Notes under the pieces: generated by a model
Databases searched by the model: none
What the model saw: the letters and a program-made list of their open reading frames with translations, nothing else
What the model was told of the DNA's origin: nothing
Source of the DNA: CAVSWT01 sp963782985
Lineage (GTDB): Bacteria > Bacteroidota > Ignavibacteria > Ignavibacteriales > Ignavibacteriaceae
Direction: 5' to 3'
DNA length: 64,000 bases
Assembly: GCA_963782985.1 (NCBI GenBank)
Contig: CAWALU010000003.1
Coordinates: forward strand, 310,001-374,000
Shown: positions 17,366 through 25,751 of the stretch, piece by piece
How the letters are laid out: every line of letters begins with the position of its first letter
Position numbering within the stretch: position 1 is the first letter of the stretch
Position numbers and translations under genes: made by a program

Positions 17366-18316
17366 CTAAATATTAAGCGTGTCTTTTTTAATTTCGTCGC
17401 GGGCATTAATTAAAGAATCGCGCGCCTCAGCCTTCTTAATTATATCGGGCAGAAATTTTTTAACTAATTTATTCAATTCTTCTTCGTTTATATTATTAGT
17501 ATCCGGATTTTCAGCTAACATTTTCCAGGGCTGAATTTTATTTTTAAAATTATATTCGCCAAAAATAATAACGGGAGTTCCGTAAGCCAGCACGTCTTCG
17601 CCGTCTTTTGTAATTATCCATTGCTCAGCCCAATAATAAAACCATTCGGCATCCGTATCTAAAAGACGCGCGCAGGCATGGCTTGCCGGGTAACCGGGCA
17701 GCGCAAATTGATGAATTGAAACTCCGCTTTTATTTTCAAGATTAAAATACCAGGGCAATATCCATGATGAATCTTCCGTGCTTATGGTTGATTTAGATTT
17801 CCAATTTGTATAATACAAACCTACCGGAGTTTGCGTAGATTTTTTGCCCATGCTTGTTGGTCCCCATCTTACAAGATTGCCGAACTCATAGGCGGCAAAC
17901 GCCTGTGTGGGATAAGAAAAGAAGAAAAGCTTTTTAATTTGTTTTGCAGAATTTAATTTTTCAGGGAAAGGAGAATAGGGAAGAATATTATTTAATAAAG
18001 TATCGGGAATAATTAAGCTGTCTTTGTTGTGAAGATTACGAACATCCAATCTATTTAAAGCTAAAATTAATTTTCTTCCTTCAGCGCCGTATTTTTCAGT
18101 TAAATATTTTATTGTTTTTCTTCCTTCAATTGGAATGAAGGAATAGTGAATTATCAGCTTTGGTTTTTCCAGCGCTTTTAGACTGTCTTTAATTGCCGTG
18201 CTGTCAATTTGAGTTTGAATTGGAGGGATTTTTTCAGGTTTATTGCAGCTTAAAAAAAATAATAATGTTGATGAAATTATTGTGAAAAGAGAAATGTGAA
18301 GAATAATTTTTCTCAT
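17366..18316 (-). CDS. L,D-transpeptidase (YkuD) lipoprotein
   Basis: 316 residues. The start MRKIILHISLFTIISS leads to a lipobox-like LLFFLSC, so the mature protein is probably lipid-anchored. The C-terminal half is a YkuD domain with HQFALPGYPASHACARL around residue 200-215. This is the H...SHGCxR catalytic motif with Ala in place of the usual Gly and the nucleophile Cys retained. Such enzymes make or attach 3-3 peptidoglycan cross-links in the periplasm. The upstream HAD gene ends 5 bp before the ATG, so the two are probably cotranscribed. Confidence 0.85.
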   Translation of the reverse strand: MRKIILHISLFTIISSTLLFFLSCNKPEKIPPIQTQIDSTAIKDSLKALEKPKLIIHYSFIPIEGRKTIKYLTEKYGAEGRKLILALNRLDVRNLHNKDSLIIPDTLLNNILPYSPFPEKLNSAKQIKKLFFFSYPTQAFAAYEFGNLVRWGPTSMGKKSTQTPVGLYYTNWKSKSTISTEDSSWILPWYFNLENKSGVSIHQFALPGYPASHACARLLDTDAEWFYYWAEQWIITKDGEDVLAYGTPVIIFGEYNFKNKIQPWKMLAENPDTNNINEEELNKLVKKFLPDIIKKAEARDSLINARDEIKKDTLNI

Positions 18317-18321
18317 AAAAA

Positions 18322-18933
18322 TTATAGAATATTATTCTTCTTCAAATCATTAACCAATTGATTATAAGAAGTAAATTGAGCGGCTCCCCAGCCGAGTTTT
18401 TTGGCGGCTTCCGTATATTCAAAAATATCATCAATAAAAAAATGTTCGCCGGAAGGTTTAGAAGAAAAATTCTCAGCGGCGCGGTAAATGGCTTCTTCCG
18501 GCTTTACGCTTTTTACTTCGTGAGATAAAATTAGCTTATCAAAATAATTAAGAAAATCATAATTCCCCCAGCCATATTTTTGATGAATTGAATTAGTGTT
18601 CGAAAGAAGAACAAGCGTATAATTTTTTTTCAGTTTGGGCAGAAGAGAAACAACATCTTCGTTTACAATAAAAATTTCAGAATAGAATTTGCAAAAAGTT
18701 TCCGCATCAATTTTATTACCAAGCGCATTAAGCATTATTTTGATGAACTCATCTTCGCTTAATTTTCCTCTTTCAAATTCCCTGTGGATATCATAATTAT
18801 TTTTGTAGAATGAATAAAAATTATCGCCGAGCTTCGCTTCAGTTTTGTTTAGCCGATTTATTAAAATATTATAATCAAAAGGAATTTGAACATTGCCAAG
18901 ATCGAAAACAATTACCGAATATTTGTTAGGCAT
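18322..18933 (-). CDS. HAD-superfamily hydrolase (YihX-like)
   Basis: A 203-residue HAD subfamily IA protein. Motif I is VIVFDLGNV (nucleophile D11), motif II is LVLLSNTNS, motif III contributes the lysine in SVKPEEAIYR, and motif IV is FFIDDIFEY. The FDLGNV variant and the helical cap match the YihX/epoxide-hydrolase-like group, commonly sugar-phosphate or nucleotide phosphatases. The substrate is unknown. It lies directly upstream of the L,D-transpeptidase gene with a 5-bp gap on the same strand. Confidence 0.88.
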   Translation of the reverse strand: MPNKYSVIVFDLGNVQIPFDYNILINRLNKTEAKLGDNFYSFYKNNYDIHREFERGKLSEDEFIKIMLNALGNKIDAETFCKFYSEIFIVNEDVVSLLPKLKKNYTLVLLSNTNSIHQKYGWGNYDFLNYFDKLILSHEVKSVKPEEAIYRAAENFSSKPSGEHFFIDDIFEYTEAAKKLGWGAAQFTSYNQLVNDLKKNNIL

Positions 18934-19051
18934 AATTTTATTTAAAGAGAATGCTAAAGCTGTTTGAGAAAATAGAAATACTTTTGTTTCAATAACTCAT
19001 ATTCCTAAAAAATATTTCGATGGATTTTCATTAAATGATTTATTCATAGAA

Positions 19052-21142
19052 TTATTTTCCTTCAATCTCAAAATTCCCATCCGCTAAACCGGTATTCACT
19101 TTAACGGAATCAACTTTAAACTCAAACGATTGCGGACCTAAACTTTGTTTAACCTTAAAAGGATATTTTACTCCTTCGACATCTTTGTAGTCGCTGTAGT
19201 TACTTTCTTGAGTAAAAGTTCCCTGGGGAGATTCAATCGGTTTTACTTCTTTTACTTTTAACCCTGTTTCGGTGTCATAATATTGGGTCCACTTTATGCC
19301 GGAAGGAAGCGACAGTTCAATTTTGTATGCATCTTTGCCGTCAATTTTTTCTATTCCCTTAAGCGCCGCTTTAATATTATAATGGTTAAGATCCAAAATA
19401 AGATTTACAGTTGCTTCAAGTTTTAATTTCTCAAGGTCTTTGCCGCTTAAATTTATAGTTTGTCCGCCTGCTTTCATCACGCCGTTTTCGCCGTCAAAAA
19501 TTACTTTCTGTTCCATAGCTCCCGCAGAAATATTTTGATAAAGTTTGTCCGGCGCTTTTTGATATGAAGTGATCGACACATCAACTCCTTGAACAGAGGC
19601 TGTCATCTTAGTTGTTCTATCGGATACTTTTAATAAATTATCTCTGCCGCCGATTGCGTTTATGTATTTATCAATTACATCTTTGGCGGTCATTCCTTCC
19701 GGCAGCTTTATTGCCGAAGTATCAACTTCATTCCCAAAACGATCATAAAATTTTTCAGGTCCAAACTCAGATAATTTTTTGGCGATTTCCTCTGCCTTGC
19801 CCACAACTAAAACATAACTTTTATCTGGATGAATATATTTATCAGCAATTGCTTTTACTTCATCTGCGGTTACTGCGGCAACATTTTTCAAATAATCCGC
19901 ATAATAATTTTTAGGAAGATCATATCTTTCAATGTTGATGGCAAAGTTTGCAATCGTCTGCGGATTTTCTAACGAACGCGCGAAGCCGCCGGTTATATAA
20001 TTTTTAGTTGATTGCAGTTCTTCCGGCTTAACCTTTTCCTCTTTTAACTTTTTCATTTCAGATAAAAATTCAGTTACGGCGCTATCGGTAACAGAATTTC
20101 TTGCTTCGCATAAAGCGTCAAAATTACCAATTAATTCATCGGATGAAATCGAAGAACGTGCGCCGTAAGTAAACGCTCTTTTCTCGCGAAGGTTTTGCAT
20201 TAGTCTTGATGAAAATGAACCGCCCAAAATTGTATTTGTAACGCTTGCGGGAATTACATCTTTGTCGCCTTTATCTAATTGAATAGGATATGTAATATGT
20301 ATTACAGATTGAACTGCATTTGGTCTATCAACAATAGCAACCACTCTGCTTGAAGGCGGCTGAGGCATTTCATATTTAAATGTTGGAACATCTTGTTTTT
20401 GCCAGCTTCCAAAATATTTTTTAATCAGAGGTTCGGCTTCGTCTTTTGTAATATCGCCGACAATTGCCAGATATGAAATGTTCGGTCTAAAAAAAGTATT
20501 ATAATAATTTTTACACATTTGAAGCGTGTAGGCATCCACTGTTTCTTCTGTCAAAGGTTCGCCATAGGGATGATCCAGTCCGTAGTCCAAAGCATTTTTA
20601 ACATTACGTGCTATTGCGTTGGGTTCGTCTTTTTCGGCGGCAAGATTTGAAAGAGTTTGCTTTTTAATTTTGTCCAGTTCATCCTGCTTAAAATCAGAAT
20701 TTAAAACTACGTCTGAAAATATTTTTAATAACTCTTCAGTATGTTTTTTTAAAGATGAACCATAAACGCCCGCAGCTGATGTAGACAAACTTGCGCCGAT
20801 AAAATCTATAGCCTCATCCAATTGATCTTTAGTTTTAGTTGTTGTGCCGGTGCGTAAAAGCTGCCCCGCAGCCGAAATATATCCGGCGCTGTCGCCTTCC
20901 ACAATCGGGTCTCTATCAACTACCAATGAATAAGCGACAACAGGCAGCTTATCATTTTCAACTATAAAAACTTTTAATCCGTTATCAAGAGTAAATGATT
21001 CGTATTCGCCAAGTTTAATTTCCGGCGCAGGTCCCGGGTCGGGTTTTTTTGTCCTATCAACCTGAGCAAATAACGGAAGCGAGATTAATAAAAAAAGTGT
21101 TATCAAAATTTTATTATGTAAGTAATGCTTTACATTTTTCAT
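19052..21142 (-). CDS. M16 peptidase-like protein, catalytically inactive subunit, with C-terminal LolA-like domain
   Basis: 696 residues with a signal peptide (ILITLFLLISLPLFAQ). Residues about 40-470 follow the M16 two-domain fold (FTLDNGLKVFIVENDKLP; later REKRAFTYGARSS), but where active members have HxxEH this protein reads GYISAAGQLLRTGT, so it has no zinc site. Residues about 480-696 form a separate domain (AKDVIDKYINAIGGRDNLL, DGKDAYKIEL, DSVKVN) like periplasmic LolA-type or outer-membrane-associated proteins. It is encoded 47 bp downstream of the active M16 gene. Inactive/active pairing is known for mitochondrial and bacterial M16 proteins. Periplasmic peptide clearance is the likely role. 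Confidence 0.85.
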   Translation of the reverse strand: MKNVKHYLHNKILITLFLLISLPLFAQVDRTKKPDPGPAPEIKLGEYESFTLDNGLKVFIVENDKLPVVAYSLVVDRDPIVEGDSAGYISAAGQLLRTGTTTKTKDQLDEAIDFIGASLSTSAAGVYGSSLKKHTEELLKIFSDVVLNSDFKQDELDKIKKQTLSNLAAEKDEPNAIARNVKNALDYGLDHPYGEPLTEETVDAYTLQMCKNYYNTFFRPNISYLAIVGDITKDEAEPLIKKYFGSWQKQDVPTFKYEMPQPPSSRVVAIVDRPNAVQSVIHITYPIQLDKGDKDVIPASVTNTILGGSFSSRLMQNLREKRAFTYGARSSISSDELIGNFDALCEARNSVTDSAVTEFLSEMKKLKEEKVKPEELQSTKNYITGGFARSLENPQTIANFAINIERYDLPKNYYADYLKNVAAVTADEVKAIADKYIHPDKSYVLVVGKAEEIAKKLSEFGPEKFYDRFGNEVDTSAIKLPEGMTAKDVIDKYINAIGGRDNLLKVSDRTTKMTASVQGVDVSITSYQKAPDKLYQNISAGAMEQKVIFDGENGVMKAGGQTINLSGKDLEKLKLEATVNLILDLNHYNIKAALKGIEKIDGKDAYKIELSLPSGIKWTQYYDTETGLKVKEVKPIESPQGTFTQESNYSDYKDVEGVKYPFKVKQSLGPQSFEFKVDSVKVNTGLADGNFEIEGK

Positions 21143-21189
21143 TTTATTTCCTTTGATGAAAAATTTTCAAATTCAATTAATAATTAATG

Positions 21190-22521
21190 CTATTTCTGCG
21201 CTTGTTCTGATTTTGGAAGATAATACAGCACAACTCTGTTTTCGTCAGTTAAATATTTTTTGGCTGCACTTTGAATATCTTCCTTTGTAACATTCATAAA
21301 TCTTTCAAGTTCTGTATTTATTAAATTTGTGTCGCCAAAATAAACATGATAGTTCGCAAGACTTTCAGCTATGCCCGCTACTGTTGAATTGCTTGTTACA
21401 AAATCATTTTCAACCTGGTTACGAAGCTTTTGAAATTCCTTATCGGTAATAACCGATGCTTTGGCTTTATCCAAAACTGACTGCATTGATGATTCAAGTT
21501 CATTTGCTTTTACGCCTTGATTCGTTATTCCAAAAGTAATAAACAAACCGGGATCTTCAAGCGCAAACGGAAATGCGCCTACATATACAGCCTTTTGCTG
21601 GTTATCAACAAGCTCTTTATAAAGCCATGAACTTTGTCCCTGGGAAAGCAAATTTGTAAGCATATTAATAGCGTAATAATCTTTTGTGCCTTGTGCGGGA
21701 ATATGATACGCTTCAATAACAGCGGGAAGCTGAATGTTATCATAAATAGTGTCGCGCACTTCGGTTTGCTGCGGAGGTTCAACTTCTGTGGGAATATGCA
21801 TCTGTTTTGTGCCGCGGGGAATTCCGGCAAAATATTCTTCAACTAAATCTTTAACGTCATCTTCATCAATATCGCCTGCAATTGAAAGAGTTGCATTTTG
21901 CGGGACATAGTATGTATTATAAAAATCTTTAAATTCGTTTATAGTTGCTTCATCAATATATTGCGCAGAACCAATTGGCATCCATCTGTAAGGATGAACT
22001 TTAAATGCATGTGAAAACGTTTGTTCCAAAACAGTTCCGTAAGGTTGATTATCCAAACCCTGCTTTCGTTCTTCCTTTACAACTTTTCGTTGAGTTTCAA
22101 CTCCAATGCTGTCAACTTTCAAATGAAGTAATCTTTCCGATTCAATCCATAAGCCAAGCTTTAATTGATTTGAAGGAAGAACCATGTGATAAAAAGTTCT
22201 GTCGAATGAAGTATTTGCATTATTAATTCCCCCTGAACCAAGTATATATTTATCCAATTGTCCGCGGGGAATGTTATCCGATCCTTCAAACATTAAATGT
22301 TCAAAAAAATGAGCGAAGCCTGTTCTTTTTGGGTCTTCATTTTTTGAACCTACGTGATACATTATTGTAACTGCTACAATGGGAGTGGAGTGATCTTCGT
22401 GCAGGATTACATGCAATCCATTGTCAAGATCGTATTCGGTAAATTCAATTTCTTTTTGTGCAAAAATTAAAGAAGTGCAAACAAAGTAGAAGAAAATTGA
22501 AAATAAGAATTTCTTTTTCAT
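21190..22521 (-). CDS. M16 zinc peptidase, catalytically active subunit
   Basis: 443 residues with a signal peptide (FLFSIFFYFVCTSLIFAQ, about 5-22). The inverted zinc motif HFFEH is at 71-75 in TGFAHFFEHLMFEGS, and the downstream glutamates lie in VVKEERKQGLDN. Motifs of the second M16 half (LLSQGQSSWLYKELV) are intact. This is a periplasmic pitrilysin-like peptidase that cleaves peptides in a clam-shell chamber. It is the first gene of a two-gene unit with the zinc-less partner immediately downstream. Confidence 0.93.
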   Translation of the reverse strand: MKKKFLFSIFFYFVCTSLIFAQKEIEFTEYDLDNGLHVILHEDHSTPIVAVTIMYHVGSKNEDPKRTGFAHFFEHLMFEGSDNIPRGQLDKYILGSGGINNANTSFDRTFYHMVLPSNQLKLGLWIESERLLHLKVDSIGVETQRKVVKEERKQGLDNQPYGTVLEQTFSHAFKVHPYRWMPIGSAQYIDEATINEFKDFYNTYYVPQNATLSIAGDIDEDDVKDLVEEYFAGIPRGTKQMHIPTEVEPPQQTEVRDTIYDNIQLPAVIEAYHIPAQGTKDYYAINMLTNLLSQGQSSWLYKELVDNQQKAVYVGAFPFALEDPGLFITFGITNQGVKANELESSMQSVLDKAKASVITDKEFQKLRNQVENDFVTSNSTVAGIAESLANYHVYFGDTNLINTELERFMNVTKEDIQSAAKKYLTDENRVVLYYLPKSEQAQK

Positions 22522-22748
22522 TTAAGTTGCCTCAGTTTTTCTAATTAAAGATGTTATAAACAAACTTAATATTATTATTGTATCTATTAAATAGAGTTAA
22601 AAATATTTTTTTTGAAGTATCGTATAAAAATTGTTTATTTTTTCATTCACAATTCAATTTGAAAATATTTTTAAAGATGAATACTTCGTTCACTTATTTT
22701 AATTAACTCTTTTTAATATCAAAACAGTAAATCAATTTTTAATAAAGT

Positions 22749-25166
22749 ATGAATTTTAAAATTTTATTTATTGCACTCGCTCTGTTACTTTTAGCAAAAA
22801 TTAATTATTCGCAGGAATATTTTGTGCGCGGCTCAGTTAAAGATGCTTCCACCAATGAAGCTTTAACCTACACAAATATCCGCGTGGCTGAAACAACGCA
22901 AGGAACTTCTTCTAATAAAAAAGGAGAGTTTGAAATAAAATTAAAAGCGGGTAAATATAAGTTGATAGCTTCATATATCGGCTACCAATCGGATACCATT
23001 ACAATTAATATTAATAAAGATTTACAAAATATTAATTTTAATTTGAAAGAATCAAAAATAGTATTGCCGGAAATTGTGGTGCGCCCCGGTGAAAATCCCG
23101 CACTCGAAATTATCCGTAAAGCAATCGTAGAAAAAAATAAAAGAAATGCTAAAATTAAAAGCTATGAGTTTGAAGCCTATTCAAAAGGACTTTTGCTTAC
23201 ACAGGATGAAGTGTACGCAGGCAGCAGCAGTTTAAATATTGGATTGGGAGCCGATACATCCGATTTAAAAATTACCGGCATATTGGAAAATCAAAGTAAA
23301 GGTTTTTTTAAATCACCTGACAATTATAAAGAAGAAATTATAGCGCGCAAGCAAAGCTCAAATTTTCCTCCCACACTTAATATTTTTACAGGCGGAAGAA
23401 TAATTCAAAATTTTTATGAAAATGAAATTAGATTTCTCGGCGGCGATTTGCCCGGACCAGTTTCGGACGACGCCTTAGATTATTATGATTACTACATTGC
23501 CAACACTCTTGCTATGGATAACGCAACTGTTTATGAAATTAAAATGAGGACGCAAAGCTCCACCGATCCGGGTTTTGACGGAAATATTTATATCACCGAC
23601 AAAAGTTATGATTTAATTAAAGTTGATCTTCAGTTAAACCGCGCGGCAAATACAGGCGGCATTTTTGATACAATAAATGTTTTTCAGCAATTCAACAATT
23701 ACGGCGATTCTATTTACATGCCCGTTGATTATAGATTGTTAGTTAAAGCCAACTATTTAAATCTTGCAAAATTTGGATTCGAATTGAATACAATTCTTTA
23801 TGATTACAAAATAAATCCAGAGCTAAAGGATAATTTTTTTGATAAAGCAATCGTAACAGTTTTGCCCAGCGCTGATGATAAAGATTCGACTTACTGGTTA
23901 AGCTCGCAAACTATTCCAAATACATTAGAAGAAACAAAAGCGTACATACGAATTGACAGCGTAAGTAATATTAAAAGAACTTTTTGGGATGATTTTTCAT
24001 TTGCCTCAACCCGCTTATATTTTTCAAATCACTTTTCGACAAACGGACCTTTGGGCTTTTATCATTTTAACAAAGTTGAAGGGAATGCGGTCGGCGCGCG
24101 AATGTATTTGGAAAATATTTTTAATAAAAGAAGTAATTCATTTTTAAAAACTTCATATGGTTTCAGCGATAAAAAATTTAAATATGATTTTTATACCGAA
24201 TATTTATTTGGCGACTATCGCACATATAATATTTCATTCAACGCTTTCAACAATATCAGCATTCTTTTTGACGAACCAAACAATTTTTTAGATTTTGGCG
24301 CGACCTGGCTGGCTCTATTATTTAAATATGAATTTAGGGATTACTATTATTCAAATGGATTCAATTTAGGTTTGTCCGGCGAGGTGTTCCCAATTCTAAC
24401 TTTAAATTTGAACTTTCAAAATAAAACAGATAACAATGCGGGTGTAAATTCTAATTTCAGTTTTTTCAGCAAAAATAAAAACTACAGAAATAATCCTCTC
24501 ATTTATGAAACGAAAATAAATTCTTTCACGGCAGGCTTTAATCTTGATTTCAGAAATTATATTGAAGACGGATTATACAGAAGACGGATTACTTCTAACA
24601 ATTCCTACATTTTGTTAAGCGGTTCAGTCGCATTTTCTGATAAGAAATTGTTAAAAAGTAATTTGAATTTTTCAACCTATAAAATGACAGCTTCCGGAAG
24701 ATTAAATTCTTTTAAATCAACGGCGCTGGGATATGAAATTTTTGGAATGTATAATAACGGCGAACTTCCATTTCAGGAATTGCATTCGCTTAACGGCACA
24801 ATAAAAATTATTTCGCAGAATTATACTTTTCGAACTTTGGATATAAATGAAGTCGTGGGCGACAGAGTGTTTTCAGTTAATCTTGAATATTACTTTAGGG
24901 ATGAAATATTTAGATTTTTGAAATTGCCGGGAATTAAAAACTGGGATGTGCAGCTAAATGTATTTTTAAATTCTGCAATTTCTCTAATAAGCGGCGAAAC
25001 AAAATCGATTCTTCCTTCATCTATTAATACATTCAATCATCCTTTTTATGAAATGGGATTTGGAATTGGGCATGCGCTGCTGCCGATAAAAATTGATTTT
25101 GCCTGGAAGTTAAATTATAGGGGGAATGGTAATTTTGTAATAGCGTTAAATACGCCGACATTTTAA
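22749..25166 (+). CDS. Outer-membrane protein with carboxypeptidase-like regulatory domain (DUF5686 type)
   Basis: 805 residues. A signal peptide (MNFKILFIALALLLLA) is followed by a CarboxypepD_reg-like fold at about 22-110 (GSVKDASTNEALTYTNIRV, GKYKLIASYIGYQSDTITI), as found at the N-terminus of SusC-like and DUF5686 proteins. From about 120 on, the protein is beta-rich with many aromatic strand ends. It finishes as an outer-membrane barrel, with terminal strands such as KIDFAWKLNYRGNGNFVIAL and a final Phe. No TonB plug is visible. The role is unknown; family members sit in the outer membrane of Bacteroidota. It is divergent from the M16 pair, with a 227-bp AT-rich gap containing no clear promoter. 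Confidence 0.8.
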   Translation: MNFKILFIALALLLLAKINYSQEYFVRGSVKDASTNEALTYTNIRVAETTQGTSSNKKGEFEIKLKAGKYKLIASYIGYQSDTITININKDLQNINFNLKESKIVLPEIVVRPGENPALEIIRKAIVEKNKRNAKIKSYEFEAYSKGLLLTQDEVYAGSSSLNIGLGADTSDLKITGILENQSKGFFKSPDNYKEEIIARKQSSNFPPTLNIFTGGRIIQNFYENEIRFLGGDLPGPVSDDALDYYDYYIANTLAMDNATVYEIKMRTQSSTDPGFDGNIYITDKSYDLIKVDLQLNRAANTGGIFDTINVFQQFNNYGDSIYMPVDYRLLVKANYLNLAKFGFELNTILYDYKINPELKDNFFDKAIVTVLPSADDKDSTYWLSSQTIPNTLEETKAYIRIDSVSNIKRTFWDDFSFASTRLYFSNHFSTNGPLGFYHFNKVEGNAVGARMYLENIFNKRSNSFLKTSYGFSDKKFKYDFYTEYLFGDYRTYNISFNAFNNISILFDEPNNFLDFGATWLALLFKYEFRDYYYSNGFNLGLSGEVFPILTLNLNFQNKTDNNAGVNSNFSFFSKNKNYRNNPLIYETKINSFTAGFNLDFRNYIEDGLYRRRITSNNSYILLSGSVAFSDKKLLKSNLNFSTYKMTASGRLNSFKSTALGYEIFGMYNNGELPFQELHSLNGTIKIISQNYTFRTLDINEVVGDRVFSVNLEYYFRDEIFRFLKLPGIKNWDVQLNVFLNSAISLISGETKSILPSSINTFNHPFYEMGFGIGHALLPIKIDFAWKLNYRGNGNFVIALNTPTF

Positions 25167-25251
25167 AATCTCTCAACCTAAAACCATTGCTTAAGGTTTG
25201 TGTTCAATCATAAATTTTTTGCGATGTTTTTATTTATGATAAGGCATAAAA

Positions 25252-25276
25252 AAAGCGCTCATAAAAAGAGCGCTTT
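25252..25276. terminator. Bidirectional terminator between DUF5686 and RRM genes
   Basis: 9-bp stem AAAGCGCTC / GAGCGCTTT with a 7-base loop. It lies 85 bp after the DUF5686 stop and 34 bp after the minus-strand RRM gene's stop. It shares its core with the terminator at 5428. Confidence 0.7.
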
Positions 25277-25309
25277 GAGAAATGCAATATAACCAATTTT
25301 CTATTTTTT

Positions 25310-25567
25310 TTAGCTTTTCGGTTTTGCTTCGCTAACAATAATGCTTCTGCCGTTCATTTCTGAACCATTTAAGGCTTCAATAGCTTTGTTGGCGTCCGCT
25401 TCGTTTTCCATTTCTACGAAGCCGAATCCTCTAGATCTGCCGGTTTGGCGATCGGTAATCACCTTTGCGGAAATAACTGCGCCATGAGATTCAAAAGCTG
25501 TTTTCAAACTCTCATCAGTTACTGCCCAAGGAAGACTACCCACAAAAAGTTTAGTACTCACGAACAT
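25310..25567 (-). CDS. RRM-type RNA-binding protein
   Basis: 85 residues forming one RNA recognition motif. RNP2 is KLFVGSLPW (6-14) and RNP1 is SRGFGFVEM (about 44-52), followed by the helix ADANKAIEALNG and the end ERS-type strand GRSIIVSEAKPKS. These small glycine-poor RRM proteins (Rbp family) are known in cyanobacteria and the FCB group and are often cold-induced. The protein binds single-stranded RNA in the cytoplasm; targets are unknown. The 5' region (25568-25751) has no obvious structured leader. Confidence 0.93.
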   Translation of the reverse strand: MFVSTKLFVGSLPWAVTDESLKTAFESHGAVISAKVITDRQTGRSRGFGFVEMENEADANKAIEALNGSEMNGRSIIVSEAKPKS

Positions 25568-25751
25568 ACCTCTAAAAAATAAATAAATAAAACAATACGG
25601 CTTTTAAACCGTTTGAAAAATTACAATTATTAATTATTAAAACAAAATGGATTTTTAAGAAAAAAATCAAACATATTTTTGACTGGAAATTTATTGACTG
25701 CGATAAATAAATTGCAGTTTTTGCTATTTTTTACTAATGCAACACGTATTG

